Below, one piece after another: positions 30,883 through 41,106 of a stretch of DNA of 50,330 nucleotides. Under the pieces are notes generated by a model. It made no database searches. It was not told the DNA's origin and was given only the letters and a program-made list of their open reading frames with translations. Where the stretch lies: positions 1-50,330 of the forward strand of contig CAMUAR010000024.1 of assembly GCA_947086895.1 (NCBI GenBank), written 5' to 3'. The position numbers and the translations under genes are program-made. Positions within the stretch are counted from its first letter, which is position 1. The number at the start of each line of letters is the position of its first letter. The stretch is from an uncultured Lachnospiraceae bacterium. GTDB taxonomy: Bacteria > Bacillota > Clostridia > Lachnospirales > Lachnospiraceae.

Positions 30883-30928
30883 CTCCGCCTCCCTTTCTAC
30901 CTTTTACAGAGCAGGCTTACCCGTTTTC

Positions 30929-32048
30929 CTATTCTTCCTCTGGTTTTGTATTGATCCATTTCAAATAAGCATTGATAAATGGATCAATCCCCCCGTCAAG
31001 CACCCCCTGCGCATTTGCAATTTCTGCGCCTGTCCGATGATCCTTTACCATTGTATACGGCTGAAGCACATAAGAACGTATCTGATTGCCAAAATTGATA
31101 TCTCTCACCTCGCCGCGGATACCAGATTCTTTCTCCTGATTTTCCTGCTGCTTTAAAAGATACAGTTTCGCTTTTAACATCTGCATTGCCTTATCTTTAT
31201 TCTGAAATTGAGAACGTTCATTCTGACACTGGACAACAATCCCGGTTGGAAGATGTGTAATGCGGATTGCAGAAGAAGTCTTATTGACGTGCTGTCCGCC
31301 CGCACCGCTGGAACGGTAGGTGTCAATACGCAGATCTTCCTCATTAATTTCTATATCCAAATCTTCCTCGATATCCGGCATTACATCGCAGGAAACAAAG
31401 GAAGTCTGCCGTTTGCCTGCCGCATTAAACGGTGAAATCCGCACAAGCCGATGAACGCCGCGCTCTGATTTTAAATGCCCATAAGCGTTTATCCCATTGA
31501 TCTGAATTGTGATAGACTTTAATCCTGCTTCATCGCCATCCAGAAAATCCAGAATTTCTGTTGTGTATCCCTTGTGATCTGCCCATTTTTGATACATGCG
31601 GCTAAGCATACTTGCCCAATCGCAGCTTTCTGTACCGCCTGCCCCTGCATGAAGCGTCAAAATTGCATTGTCCTTGTCGTACTCCCCCGAAAGCAATGTA
31701 TCAAGCCGCAGTTCTTCAAATTCTTCTATAAAGCTGTCCGCTTCTTTTTGAATTTCTGGCACAAGCGAAAGATCATTCTCCTCGTTTGCCATATCAATCA
31801 ATGTAAAAATATCTTCGTACCGCTGTTTCAAATCATTGTACTGCGCGATTACATCCTTTAAATTCTTCAGTTCTTTTACATACGCCTGGCTTTTTTCTGT
31901 GGAGTCCCAAAAATTTGGCTCCTGCATAATTCCTTCGATCTCTTCTACCCTCAGCTTTTTATTTGCGAGGTCAAAGTGAATCCCCCATTTCGATTAAAGG
32001 TTTTTCATAAGTGCCGACGGTGTATTTGACCTGATCCAGCTCAACCAC
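30929..32048 (-). CDS. prfB: Peptide chain release factor 2 with programmed +1 frameshift
   Basis: RF2 recognises UGA and UAA stop codons. A 25-codon first frame starts at GTG (32046-32048, AGAGGTGA 5 nt upstream) and ends at an in-frame TGA (31971-31973). The site reads CTTTGAC, the classic RF2 slip site, and a +1 shift joins GAC to the main frame, giving about 372 residues. The main frame has the GGQ motif (SSGAGGQHVNK) and the SPF anticodon-like tripeptide. A G-rich stimulator GGGGG precedes the CTT by 5 nt. RF2 level therefore controls its own synthesis. It follows secA, as in many Bacillota. Confidence 0.96.
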
Positions 32049-32183
32049 TAATCTCACCTCTTTCTATTGCTGAACTTTATATTTTAACTTCAACAGTTTA
32101 CAAATTTCCCCCAAAAAATTATAGTGCAGCAAAACTTTGCAAAACTGCGATACTGCAAGGATAAAAAGTTGGAAAATCTTTTT

Positions 32184-34754
32184 TTACGCTTTCTTTCCGC
32201 AGCAGAATTTAAATTTTTGTCCGCTTCCGCAAGGACATAAATCATTTGGCATCACTTTTTTTGCCACGCGCTTTACCGGCTGTTTTGCAATCGACTCATC
32301 CTTGTTTGTACCAGTCACTTTCGCAACTTCCTCGCGCTCTACCTTCTGCTCGATACGCAGGTGCATCAGACCGCGCACCGTCTCCTCGGCAATCGCTGTC
32401 GTCATCGCGTCAAACATATCGTAACCCATAAACTTATATTCGGTCAATGGATTTCTCTGTCCGAGTGCCTGCAGACCAATGCCCTGACGCAGCTGATCCA
32501 TATCGTCGATATGATCCATCCACTTGCGGTCAATCACACGCAGCAAAATCACGCGCTCCACCTCGCGCAGCTGTTCTTTCTCCGGGAACTCGGCTTCCTT
32601 CTCCTCATAAAAGCGCACTGCGTCCTCTTTCAGCTTTTGCGCCAGCATATCTCTTTTGCCATGCTTTAACATCTCATCGTCCAGCGTAACCGGCGGCAGC
32701 GGCACAATCGGCAAAAGCAGGCTGTTCAGTTCAGCCAAATCCCATTCTTCCGGCAGTGCATCTTCACTGATACAATGATTTACCGCGCCTTCCACGGTTT
32801 CCGTAATCATTTTAAATATGGAATCCCGCATATTGTCGCCGTTCAGCACTTTGCGCCGTTCACCATAGATAATCTCGCGCTGCTCGTTATTTACCTGATC
32901 GTACTCCAACAGGTTCTTGCGGATCGCAAAGTTATTGCCCTCTATCTTCTTCTGCGCCTTCTCAATCGCACTGTTCAACATTTTATGCTCAATCTGCTCG
33001 CCATCCGGCAAACCAAGCGAATTGAACATCACCAGCATTCTTTCTGAACCGAACAAGCGCATCAAATCATCTTCCAGAGAGATATAAAAGCGCGACTCAC
33101 CCGGATCTCCCTGCCGTCCTGCACGCCCGCGCAGCTGATTGTCAATTCGCCTGGACTCATGCCGCTCAGTACCGATAATCTTTAAGCCGCCAAGCTCCAT
33201 AACTCCCTCGCCAAGCTTGATATCTGTACCACGGCCAGCCATGTTTGTCGCGATGGTCACTGCATTTTTCTGACCTGCATCAGCGACGATCTCCGCCTCC
33301 AGCTCATGAAATTTCGCATTCAACACCTTGTGCGGAATTCCTTTTTTCTTCAACATCGCGCTGATTTCTTCTGATGCTTCAATTGTGATTGTACCAACCA
33401 GCACCGGCTGTCCCTTTTCATGCGCCGCGCGAATCTCTTCAATCACCGCTTCCAGTTTCTCGCGCTTTGTCTTGTAGACAGCGTCGTTCAAATCCTTTCT
33501 TGCGATCGGGCGGTTTGTAGGCACTTCGACAACATCCATACCATAAATCTCACGGAACTCTTTCTCCTCCGTCAAAGCGGTACCTGTCATTCCGCATTTC
33601 CGAGCATACTTGTTAAAGAAATTCTGGAATGTAATGGTTGCAAGCGTCTTGCTCTCACGTTTTACTTTTACATGCTCTTTTGCCTCAATCGCCTGGTGCA
33701 GACCATCCGAATACCGTCTGCCCGGCATAATACGCCCTGTAAAATCATCGACAATAAGAACTTCGTCGTCCTTTACAACATAGTCCTTATCGCGTGCCAT
33801 CAGATAATGTGCGCGCAGTGCAAGAATAATATTATGCTGGATTTCAAGGTTTTCTGGATCGGCAAGATTTTCAATATGGAAGAATTTCTCAACTTTTCCG
33901 ACACCTTCCTCGGTCAGATTCACATTCTTGTCCTTCTCATTGACAATAAAATCTCCGGTTTCCTGTGATTCCTCCCCCATAATAACATCCATCTTGGAGA
34001 GTTCTTTTTCTGTACCGCGCTTTAATTGTCTTGCAAGAATATCGCACGCTTCATAAAGACTTGTCGATTTACCGCTCTGTCCAGAAATAATAAGCGGGGT
34101 GCGGGCCTCGTCGATCAGCACCGAGTCAACCTCGTCGATAATGGCATAGTGAAGGTCACGCATTACAAGCTGCTCCTTGTAAATCACCATGTTGTCTCTC
34201 AAGTAATCAAATCCAAATTCGTTGTTTGTCCCATAAGTGATATCACAGGCATAAGCCGCTCGCCGCTCATCGTTGTTCATACTGTTTAAAATACAGCCGA
34301 CGGTCAGACCAAGAAAACGGTGTACCTTGCCCATCCACTCTGAATCGCGGTGCGCAAGATAATCATTGACCGTAACCTGATGAACACCCTTTCCAGCCAG
34401 CGCATTCAAATATGCCGGAAATACGGATACAAGCGTTTTACCTTCACCTGTTTTCATCTCAGCAATACGACCCTGGTGCAGAATAATGCCGCCGAGCAGC
34501 TGCACATGATACGCGCGCTGACCGAGAGTTCTCTTTGCCGCCTCACGCACTGTGGCATACGCCTCAACCAGCAGATCGTCCAGCGTCTCACCTTTTTCCA
34601 GGCGCTCTTTAAATTCTACGGTTTTCGCTGCCAGCTGTTCATCAGAAAGCTTCTCATATTCCGGTTCGAGCGCTTCAATCTTATCTGCCAAAGGCTCGAT
34701 CCGTTTGATCTCTCTCTCACTGTGGGTTCCAAACATTTTTGCAAATAGTCCCAT
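32184..34754 (-). CDS. secA: Preprotein translocase ATPase SecA
   Basis: An 856-residue SecA, the motor that pushes preproteins through SecYEG. Walker A is MKTGEGKT, the DEAD-like box reads IIDEVDS, and the C-terminal zinc-binding tail [14 protein letters not shown] is present. The start at 34754 is chosen because GGAGG lies close upstream and MGLFAKMF is the usual SecA N-terminus. Gene order hpf-secA-prfB is conserved in Bacillota. Confidence 0.98.
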   Translation of the reverse strand: MGLFAKMFGTHSEREIKRIEPLADKIEALEPEYEKLSDEQLAAKTVEFKERLEKGETLDDLLVEAYATVREAAKRTLGQRAYHVQLLGGIILHQGRIAEMKTGEGKTLVSVFPAYLNALAGKGVHQVTVNDYLAHRDSEWMGKVHRFLGLTVGCILNSMNNDERRAAYACDITYGTNNEFGFDYLRDNMVIYKEQLVMRDLHYAIIDEVDSVLIDEARTPLIISGQSGKSTSLYEACDILARQLKRGTEKELSKMDVIMGEESQETGDFIVNEKDKNVNLTEEGVGKVEKFFHIENLADPENLEIQHNIILALRAHYLMARDKDYVVKDDEVLIVDDFTGRIMPGRRYSDGLHQAIEAKEHVKVKRESKTLATITFQNFFNKYARKCGMTGTALTEEKEFREIYGMDVVEVPTNRPIARKDLNDAVYKTKREKLEAVIEEIRAAHEKGQPVLVGTITIEASEEISAMLKKKGIPHKVLNAKFHELEAEIVADAGQKNAVTIATNMAGRGTDIKLGEGVMELGGLKIIGTERHESRRIDNQLRGRAGRQGDPGESRFYISLEDDLMRLFGSERMLVMFNSLGLPDGEQIEHKMLNSAIEKAQKKIEGNNFAIRKNLLEYDQVNNEQREIIYGERRKVLNGDNMRDSIFKMITETVEGAVNHCISEDALPEEWDLAELNSLLLPIVPLPPVTLDDEMLKHGKRDMLAQKLKEDAVRFYEEKEAEFPEKEQLREVERVILLRVIDRKWMDHIDDMDQLRQGIGLQALGQRNPLTEYKFMGYDMFDAMTTAIAEETVRGLMHLRIEQKVEREEVAKVTGTNKDESIAKQPVKRVAKKVMPNDLCPCGSGQKFKFCCGKKA

Positions 34755-35652
34755 GGTTCCTCCATAACTGCGGTTTTGCCCATTTTTCAGGCAGAAAATT
34801 CTTTTTATGCGCACATCATTATTTGCAGCATTTCTTTTTTAAAGCCGATACATCCATCCGACAAGAACGCTTTTTTGCTGCTTTGCGCCTTACCGCATAT
34901 ACAACTTCCTTATGTCCTGGCTGTCACAGCCAATAAGCCTTGTATGCTATTTTACCATTATAAATCAAAGAATTCAACATTTTTATTCTTGAGTTTGCTC
35001 AGACAAAAACAAAGTATTCCATTTTGTACGATTATATTCTAAGAAAGCATACGTTCACAGCGAACGTTCTCTATCATTCTTAATATATCCTTATCCAGTA
35101 TTTTTTAAAATAATTTGATCTGCTGGAGCGTGTCGAAAAAATCCCATAAAATCATCAATCTTCCAAATTATTCTCCCTATTATGGAAGAAATAACATATA
35201 AAATCGCACTTGATTTTTCTTTTTTTGCAAGAAATCAAGTTATTTTTATTTCCGCTAAATAAATCTTCTGCATTTTATTTTTGTTCAATGAACCTAAAAT
35301 ATGTTTTTATCTGTTAGCGTGTGTTTGAAAATGAAATATATTTTAGAAATACACAAGATAATGGATGAAAATACGCAGGCTTTTCACAAGAGCAAAGAGT
35401 ATCCAACAGAATTTTTAGAATACTGCTTTAAAAAGAGTAAGGTTAAAATTACAGACAACAATTTTTTTAACATCTGCAAACAAAAGCAGACTTGGCAGAA
35501 AAACACGCTATTTATTTTTTTAATGATTATGGCAGTTAGCCGAATTTGCCTGTACAGACAAATGGAGCTAACCAATATCCTGATTTTTAATTATAGAGCA
35601 AGTTCATTATATATTATTTTTGTATTGATAGGGAACATTTACAAATAAAATC
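34755..35652. other. Intergenic region between secA and hpf
   Basis: No supported gene. A 115-codon plus-strand frame at 35301-35648 has no ribosome site and spans a palindrome. That palindrome (35535-35572: GTTAGC...ATTTG.CTGTACAG.CAAAT...GCTAAC) is symmetrical over 38 bp, so both strands spell nearly the same peptide (ICLYRQ). A diverged TGTGTTTGAAAA half-site at about 35320 resembles the end of the 10007-10110 element. Confidence 0.5.
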
Positions 35653-35702
35653 ACCCGGCAATCAAGCAAAACAAGCATTTTCTTCTTACTTTCTTGCCGG
35701 GT
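35653..35702 (-). terminator. Terminator of hpf
   Basis: ACCCGGCAA (35653-35661) and TTGCCGGGT (35694-35702) are a perfect 9-bp inverted repeat 50 nt after the hpf stop. On the minus strand it is followed by GATTTTATTT. Confidence 0.7.
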
Positions 35703-35751
35703 ATCCGTCAGTTTTCCTGACCATCGTTCCATTTAAGATATAAATTTTGCC

Positions 35752-36279
35752 TTAGAATTCTGGTTCGATCAATCCAAAGGTTCCATTCTTTCTCTTATAG
35801 ACAACATTCACCTCATCGGTCTCCGCATTGCGGAACACGTAGAAATTATGTCCAATCAGTTCCATCTGCACACAAGCTTCCTCGGCGTCCATCGGCTTCA
35901 TCGCAAAATGCTTTACCTTGCTGATAATAATATCCTCGTCGTCGCTCATTTCTTCTTCAATAAACATTTGACTTAAACTCTGAGCTGACTGTTTCTGGTC
36001 TACCAACTTATTTTTATATTTTCGCAGCTGACGCTCGATCACCTCCTCAACCCGGTCAATGGATGTATACATATCGCCGCTGGACTGTTCCGCACGCACA
36101 AGATTTCCCTTCATTGGGATTGTAACCTCAACTTTATGATTCTCCTTCTCCACACTAAAGGTTACATGTACTTCTGTATCCGGTGCAAAATAACGCTGCA
36201 ATTTCCCAATCTTCTCATATATTGCACTTTTCAATGCTTCCGTAACTTCAATATTGCCACCGCGAATTACATAACGCAT
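35752..36279 (-). CDS. hpf: Ribosome hibernation promoting factor, long form
   Basis: A 175-residue long HPF. The N-terminal domain (MRYVIRGGNIEVTEALKSAI...) binds the 30S decoding centre, and the C-terminal domain ending GTFGLIEPEF drives 100S dimer formation. A linker of about 35 residues joins them. The ATG at 36279 is preferred, with AAAGGAG 10 nt upstream; the TTG at 36288 is too close to that site. It heads the hpf-secA-prfB cluster and has a strong promoter and a structured leader. Confidence 0.95.
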   Translation of the reverse strand: MRYVIRGGNIEVTEALKSAIYEKIGKLQRYFAPDTEVHVTFSVEKENHKVEVTIPMKGNLVRAEQSSGDMYTSIDRVEEVIERQLRKYKNKLVDQKQSAQSLSQMFIEEEMSDDEDIIISKVKHFAMKPMDAEEACVQMELIGHNFYVFRNAETDEVNVVYKRKNGTFGLIEPEF

Positions 36280-36322
36280 AAGCCCCAACTCCTTTGCTTG
36301 TATTTTATCAACATTCTTTAAC

Positions 36323-36406
36323 GATAAGCTATTTTATCGAATCAATAGGATTCCCGTTTCTTCTTTATATTAAACTGGAACACCTTTTGACGCAATATAG
36401 CTTATC
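36323..36406 (-). ncRNA. Structured hpf leader, possible raiA-type RNA element
   Basis: GATAAGCTAT (36323-36332) and ATAGCTTATC (36397-36406) are a perfect 10-bp stem closing an 84-nt domain in the hpf 5' leader. An inner GAATC/GATTC hairpin is present. A conserved RNA is known upstream of raiA/hpf genes in Bacillota, but I cannot confirm that this matches its consensus. Confidence 0.4.
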
Positions 36407-36425
36407 TTGCTGCCGACTTGTCTAA

Positions 36426-36454
36426 ATTATATCTTATATCTGTGCAAATTTCAA
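36426..36454 (-). promoter_or_regulatory. Predicted hpf promoter
   Basis: On the minus strand TTGAAA (36449-36454) and TATAAT (36426-36431) are exactly 17 nt apart. Transcription would begin near 36419 and give a leader of about 140 nt. Confidence 0.7.
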
Positions 36455-36502
36455 GATAAAATGAAAAAATCATACCATCAATTTCCATACGATATCGACA
36501 AT

Positions 36503-36541
36503 AATAATAAAATCACCAAATTTACTGACGATTTTATTATT
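36503..36541. repeat. AT-rich perfect inverted repeat
   Basis: AATAATAAAATC and GATTTTATTATT are perfect 12-bp arms with a 15-nt loop. T-rich flanks on the plus strand resemble a terminator, but no gene is read into it from the left. Confidence 0.5.
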
Positions 36542-36681
36542 TTTACTGTATTCACCAAACAATAATTTTGTCAATATCTTTCGCTTAATTTCCTGGTAAA
36601 AAACCCAAAATTATCATAAATAACAAAACTTATGTTCGATATTGATGGATACCATACATAGATGTTTTGCCGATTATGAAT

Positions 36682-36770
36682 TGTGGATAACGTGGATAAC
36701 TTCGTGTATAACTCGAAAACTTAGAAAAATCTGATATTTTTACCTGTGGATAACTTTTCATTTATCCACG
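36682..36770. other. Cluster of five DnaA-box-like sites
   Basis: Perfect boxes TGTGGATAA lie at 36682-36690 and 36745-36753. One-mismatch boxes are CGTGGATAA (36691-36699), CGTGTATAA (36703-36711) and, in the other orientation, TTATCCACG (36762-36770). Such density in 89 bp is typical of replication origins or DnaA-titrating sites. The flanking genes hpf and yjfB diverge from here. dnaA itself is not in the window. Confidence 0.65.
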
Positions 36771-37039
36771 ATATGAAATCTTTGTAAAATCACACTTCTA
36801 CGCTTTTCGTTACTTTTTTGTGCAATTTGTCTAATTTTATATTTATAAATCGTTGATTTTAACAAATCGTATTTTCAAACGATTTTCTCTATTATCACAC
36901 GATTTGCTTTTTTTATTTCGCGCGTTGTTCCAATAAAATAAACTCTACCAATCTTCCAATTTTATAATTTTGTAGTTTTATAGTACTTTTATTTATAATT
37001 TATCTGTTTTAAAATTTAGTGCTGTCTGCAAGATTATAA
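36771..37039. other. Extremely AT-rich non-coding stretch next to the DnaA boxes
   Basis: No gene. Repeated ACGATTT/AAATCGT words lie at about 36846-36906, then a nearly pure A/T tract. It could serve as an unwinding element if the DnaA cluster is an origin. Confidence 0.45.
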
Positions 37040-37068
37040 TTGTAATTGTATGAATTTTATCATATAAT
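37040..37068 (+). promoter_or_regulatory. Predicted yjfB promoter
   Basis: TTGTAA (37040-37045) and TATAAT (37063-37068) are 17 nt apart, about 100 nt upstream of yjfB. It looks like a housekeeping promoter and not a motility-sigma promoter. Confidence 0.6.
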
Positions 37069-37166
37069 AAATTTAGAATATGCTGCCGCCCAGATCAGGC
37101 AGTGTTCTAGCAATCGAACCAATACACACATTTTGTTTTTTTCTTTTCATTAAGGAGGTAACTGGT

Positions 37167-37364
37167 ATGGATATTCCAGCATTATCAATTGCAATGTCTC
37201 AATCCCAAGTTATGACGCAGGCAAGCGCAGCTGTTTTGGCTATGACGCTTGACACGGTGGAGCAGCAGGGCGCAGGTTTAATGGAGCTGATGCAAGTGCC
37301 TGCTCAGGAAATGGAGCTTTCCGTCCACCCAAATCTCGGAGCAAATATTGATATCTCAATTTAA
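37167..37364 (+). CDS. yjfB: YjfB-family putative motility protein
   Basis: A 65-residue protein with the YjfB pattern: a short N-terminal helix (MDIPALSIAMSQSQVMTQASAAVLAMTLDTVEQQ begins the domain), a Gln/Met-rich middle and the C-terminal PNLGANIDISI. The family is linked to flagellar motility in Bacillota, but its biochemical role is unknown. AAGGAGGT lies 7 nt before the ATG. It fits with the cheW gene nearby. Confidence 0.85.
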   Translation: MDIPALSIAMSQSQVMTQASAAVLAMTLDTVEQQGAGLMELMQVPAQEMELSVHPNLGANIDISI

Positions 37365-37451
37365 AGGAATGCTCTATTATATCAAATATATTTTTCTTCG
37401 ATCCTATCATAATACAAAAGTGAAAGATTTTCAAAAACTTTCCGGTCAGAG

Positions 37452-37508
37452 AAAAACACCGTATTTCTGCCTTCAAACAGAATACGGTGTTTCTCAAATG
37501 TTTTTTTT
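37452..37508 (+). terminator. Terminator after yjfB
   Basis: AAACACCGTATT and AATACGGTGTTT form a perfect 12-bp stem extended by CTG/CAG, followed by eight T residues at 37501-37508. It sits between convergent yjfB and the CPBP gene. Confidence 0.9.
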
Positions 37509-37537
37509 AAGCTTTTTTTGTATGTGCAATATCCAAA

Positions 37538-38623
37538 TTATAATACTTCATTTAATATCATTAAAATTGTACATAAAATAATTCCCGCAATAAGCGGCGC
37601 TGTAAATAGTCGCTGTCTGACCAAAATATTTTTCTCTAAAATAGGGCTGTCCCTTTGTGTATCCTTATTCTCCTCTTCTATATCCGCTCTTTTTAAGTTT
37701 TCTGCAATGTTTTCCATTTGCGCGTTGATACCATTTTCTTCTGTGAAAAACTCACTTTCTATATTCTTCTTTTCTGCTTTTGTTTTATTGATATTCTTCT
37801 TTCTTGAAAGGTGAAGTAAGGAATCTATATATTCCAGCCGCCCTTCTCCTGCTGCCATCACTCTCAAAACAATAATTGCAAACACAAGCCCCACAAGAGC
37901 AATCGGAAGGTAAAGCCCAATTACGCTTCCTAATGTCTCTGCACTGCTTGTCATATCTGTCGCTTCTTGCAGCAAATGATCGTCAAGCATTCCCATAACA
38001 AACATCATGGTTGTGGAAAACCCATTAATTAAAAAATGCATAATCATAGATGCAAGAATGGAATCTGTCGCTTCGATCGCAACAGCAAATACAATTCCCA
38101 TAAAAAAAGCGTAGGAAAACTGATTTAAATTTCCATGCATCAGCCCAAACAAAAGAGCGGACAAAAGCATTCCGCGAATGGGGGAAACTTTTCTATACTC
38201 ATTGTAAAACATTCCACGGTACACAGATTCCTCAAAAATACACGGCAAAAGTGCAATTAAAATCATACTTATAAAATAAGAATTTCCTGTGACAATCTCC
38301 CCCATCATTGTCGAGGTCGAATTTTCCACAAACAGCATAGAAATCGCATTTACCATACCCATAACTGGCATAATACATACGGTAAAAAGAATCAGCCAGA
38401 GAATTGTGCCAATGCGCAACGGTTTTAACCGCACTGCTTTTGCATAACTTCGATTTCCTGCAAGCAGATAAGTTGCACCTGGAGCTACAAGAATCAGTTC
38501 CGAGAACAAAAGTCTTGACGTATAATCTGGAAATAAAACGCTGATTGGCAAAAACGAAGCAGTCAGCGATACAAGCACAGTAATTAAAAAAATTTGGTTT
38601 GCTTTTGATACTTCATGATTCAT
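37538..38623 (-). CDS. CPBP-family intramembrane metalloprotease
   Basis: A 361-residue membrane protein with about eight hydrophobic segments. The CPBP (CAAX protease/bacteriocin-processing) motifs are complete: EESVYR (EExxxR), FGLMHGN (FxxxH) and a third SMIMHFLIN. Residues after about 290 form a charged cytoplasmic tail, then a final membrane segment. Substrate unknown; relatives process prenylated or bacteriocin-type peptides or give immunity. The start at 38623 has a GGGGGAT site; the longer frame to 38740 lacks one. Confidence 0.9.
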   Translation of the reverse strand: MNHEVSKANQIFLITVLVSLTASFLPISVLFPDYTSRLLFSELILVAPGATYLLAGNRSYAKAVRLKPLRIGTILWLILFTVCIMPVMGMVNAISMLFVENSTSTMMGEIVTGNSYFISMILIALLPCIFEESVYRGMFYNEYRKVSPIRGMLLSALLFGLMHGNLNQFSYAFFMGIVFAVAIEATDSILASMIMHFLINGFSTTMMFVMGMLDDHLLQEATDMTSSAETLGSVIGLYLPIALVGLVFAIIVLRVMAAGEGRLEYIDSLLHLSRKKNINKTKAEKKNIESEFFTEENGINAQMENIAENLKRADIEEENKDTQRDSPILEKNILVRQRLFTAPLIAGIILCTILMILNEVL

Positions 38624-39351
38624 CTTAATCCCCCATTTCTGTAATATAAAGCAGGACTCCTTACTGATTCCTTTGTTATCATACCATAAAAAAGTCAAAT
38701 TGTAAGCACTGAATTTTTCAAGCTCCCTATCTCTCTGCATAAAAATATTTCAACTTAGCTATTTTTCAATCCCAATTATTTTCTTAGCGTTCTCTACTTC
38801 GCTGCATAAAAAGCATTCTGGAAACTTTGAGAACCGTTGCTTGCTGCTTCTTTTCAAAATAGTTAAAAAATTCATTTATTTAAAATCATTTATAATAATA
38901 TACATAAATATAAAGCTCTTTTCGTATTGCGCATGGTAAATCACAAAATTTTTCCTTTCTTTCAAGTATGAAAAAGGTAATTAAAATCCATAAAAATATA
39001 GATTTGTTTTATTATATCAATCAAGATTATAATTATATCCTTTTCGACATTATTTCACCCAAGAAATTTACTTGTTTTTTATTGATGTTTTTTCAGAATT
39101 GTGCTATATTTTATAATATGGAAGAAGATTTCCGGTGTTTTTGCCGCAGTATGCATGCTTTTCTTTTGATCACAGATTTTGGACATGCTTTCATGTGCAG
39201 CGAACTTTTTGGAAAAACGTGTTTCCAATCACAAATAAGCTGTAAAAAGAAAAACGGCAGGGTAATTTGTTGCCGCGCGAATAAGGTTTTAAATTTTTTA
39301 TAATTATACAAGAGTACATAAAAGTATAAAAGCATACTGTTACATGGTCAG
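38624..39351. other. Intergenic region before the SWIM operon
   Basis: No gene. The 111-codon plus-strand frame at 38968 lacks a ribosome site and has a cysteine- and phenylalanine-rich composition unlike a real protein. A TATAAT at 39299-39304 could be the -10 of the operon promoter, but I find no good -35. Confidence 0.45.
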
Positions 39352-39420
39352 ATGTCTGTAATGGGAGCGCCTCAGACATTCAGCTGCAAGACCGGAATCA
39401 CACCACACACTGCGCTCCCA
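39352..39420 (+). promoter_or_regulatory. Potential H-type pseudoknot leader of the SWIM gene
   Basis: Stem 1: ATGTCTG (39352-39358) with CAGACAT (39373-39379). Stem 2: TGGGAGCGC (39362-39370, in the stem 1 loop) with GCGCTCCCA (39412-39420). Stem 2 ends 16 nt before the start codon, and AGAA plus the ribosome site follow. Confidence 0.6.
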
Positions 39421-39436
39421 GAATGGAAAGGTAACT

Positions 39437-40897
39437 ATGCAGACAATTACAGAACAACAAATTATGTCGATGGCTCCAAATGCCGCCGCTGCTTCCAATG
39501 GGAAAAAAATTTCTCAAAAAGGCGGTTTTGTAAAGCTTTTCTGCTCCTCAGATGATACTTTTTACCTGGGGGAATGCACCGGAAGCGGCAAGAGCAATTA
39601 TGTTACAAGCGTGGATTTTATTGAACCGAACAATCCCGTGTGCCGCTGTTCCTGCCCAAGCCGACAATTTCCTTGTAAGCATGGTCTTGGTCTTTTGTAT
39701 GAAATCATGGCGAAAAAAACATTCGCGCCTTGTGAAATCCCGGACGATATTGTAAAAAAACGAGCCAAAAAAGAAAAGAAAGAAAATGCAGCTGCTGCTG
39801 AGGAAACAGGCGAATTGGATGAAGCTGCCCTAAAAAAGAAAGCTGCGGCGGCAAAATCCGCAAAAGCGGCAAAAACAAAAAAATTAAAAAAACAAGTGGA
39901 AGGTTTGGATCTTACAACGAAACTTGTGCAGGAGTTGATTCGTTCAGGGCTTGGCACTATGGGAGGAACAACTCTAAAAACATACGAACAGTTGTCAAAG
40001 CAGCTTGGAGACTTCTATCTTCCTGGTCCACAGCGGCTGCTGAACGGGCTGATTATCGAGATTACCGCATTCCAGAAAGATGCAGACGAAGAGCATTATG
40101 ACAATGCCATTTCCATTCTGGAAAAACTGTGGACTCTTGTCAAAAAATCAAAGCAATATTTATCGGACAAGCTGGCAAAGGACGACGCGGCGCCGGACGA
40201 CAACGAGCTTTATGAGGAGCTTGGAGGGATCTGGAAACTGACGGAGCTGGAAGCACTTGGAAAAACACTTGTGGAAGCAGACTTAATGCAGCTTTCTTTC
40301 TGGTGTACCTACGACGAGGCGAGAAAGGAATATATCGATGCCGGATGCTGGGCGGATCTTGCAACAGGCAAACTCTATATGACTTATAACTACCGGCCGA
40401 TCAAAGCATTAAATTATGTGAAACAGGACGATTCCTCATTTGGTGTTGCTCATATTGCATCCGCTGCCTGCTATCCTGGTCAGGGAAATCTGCGCATTCG
40501 CTGGAACGGCGGGCAGTACCGTGACACCACCGCAGAAGATATCAAAGCCCTGCGCGGCTACGCGGCAACCTCTCTTGCTGCCGAGACAAAAAATGTAAAA
40601 AATACTTTGAAGAATGCGCTGGCTGACCCAATTTTTGTCAGTCTGATCGCCTTTTCTGAGATTGGCAAAAAAGAGAATTCTTATGTTTTAAAAAATGCTG
40701 CTGGAGAGACAATTCTGCTTGACAATGCTCCTGGAATTGAACCGTCCATCGACAGGCTTTCTCTTTTGCCGGACAGCCGCTTGCTGAAAGACCAGGTGCT
40801 TGTAGGCGCATTTTTCTATGACGCTGCAAGGCGCAGATTAAAGTTACAGCCGCTTTCCATTATCACAGAGACGGATGTTATACGTCTGCTGTACTAA
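39437..40897 (+). CDS. SWIM zinc-finger domain protein
   Basis: A 486-residue protein. The SWIM motif CSCPSRQFPCKH (residues about 71-82, CxCx6CxH) binds zinc and usually contacts DNA or protein. A Lys/Ala-rich low-complexity linker (about 110-155) separates it from a helical C-terminal region. SWIM proteins of this type often sit beside MoxR, DUF5682 and vWA genes, as here. AAAGG lies 5 nt before the ATG. It is the first gene of a five-gene unit reaching 48024. Confidence 0.88.
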   Translation: MQTITEQQIMSMAPNAAAASNGKKISQKGGFVKLFCSSDDTFYLGECTGSGKSNYVTSVDFIEPNNPVCRCSCPSRQFPCKHGLGLLYEIMAKKTFAPCEIPDDIVKKRAKKEKKENAAAAEETGELDEAALKKKAAAAKSAKAAKTKKLKKQVEGLDLTTKLVQELIRSGLGTMGGTTLKTYEQLSKQLGDFYLPGPQRLLNGLIIEITAFQKDADEEHYDNAISILEKLWTLVKKSKQYLSDKLAKDDAAPDDNELYEELGGIWKLTELEALGKTLVEADLMQLSFWCTYDEARKEYIDAGCWADLATGKLYMTYNYRPIKALNYVKQDDSSFGVAHIASAACYPGQGNLRIRWNGGQYRDTTAEDIKALRGYAATSLAAETKNVKNTLKNALADPIFVSLIAFSEIGKKENSYVLKNAAGETILLDNAPGIEPSIDRLSLLPDSRLLKDQVLVGAFFYDAARRRLKLQPLSIITETDVIRLLY

Positions 40898-41033
40898 ACG
40901 GCGAATATAAATTCAGATCTGTGACCGAACATCACCATCGCTTACAGAGAAAAGCTATCGTAAAGCAGATATCACATTACATAAATAAATATTTTTATAA
41001 AAATTGTATCGATATAATAATTTTTTAAACCTG

Positions 41034-41091
41034 AATTTATGCTGGAGCGGCATAAATTTGTTGAATGGCACTCTGCCATAGAAACGCTCTA
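41034..41091 (+). promoter_or_regulatory. Potential H-type pseudoknot leader of the HEAT-like gene
   Basis: Stem 1: AATTTATGC (41034-41042) with GCATAAATT (41050-41058). Its 7-nt loop TGGAGCG pairs with CGCTCTA (41085-41091) with one G-U pair. An extra hairpin ATGGCA/TGCCAT (41065-41079) lies between. Stem 2 ends 15 nt before the start codon. Confidence 0.6.
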
Positions 41092-41106
41092 GAATGGGAG
41101 ATTATT

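Noticed and set aside
35301..35648. 115-codon plus-strand frame between secA and hpf
   Set aside because: No ribosome site, low-complexity composition, and it crosses a palindrome that gives the same peptide on both strands.
38968..39303. 111-codon plus-strand frame before the SWIM gene
   Set aside because: No ribosome site and an AT-driven, Phe/Cys-rich composition.
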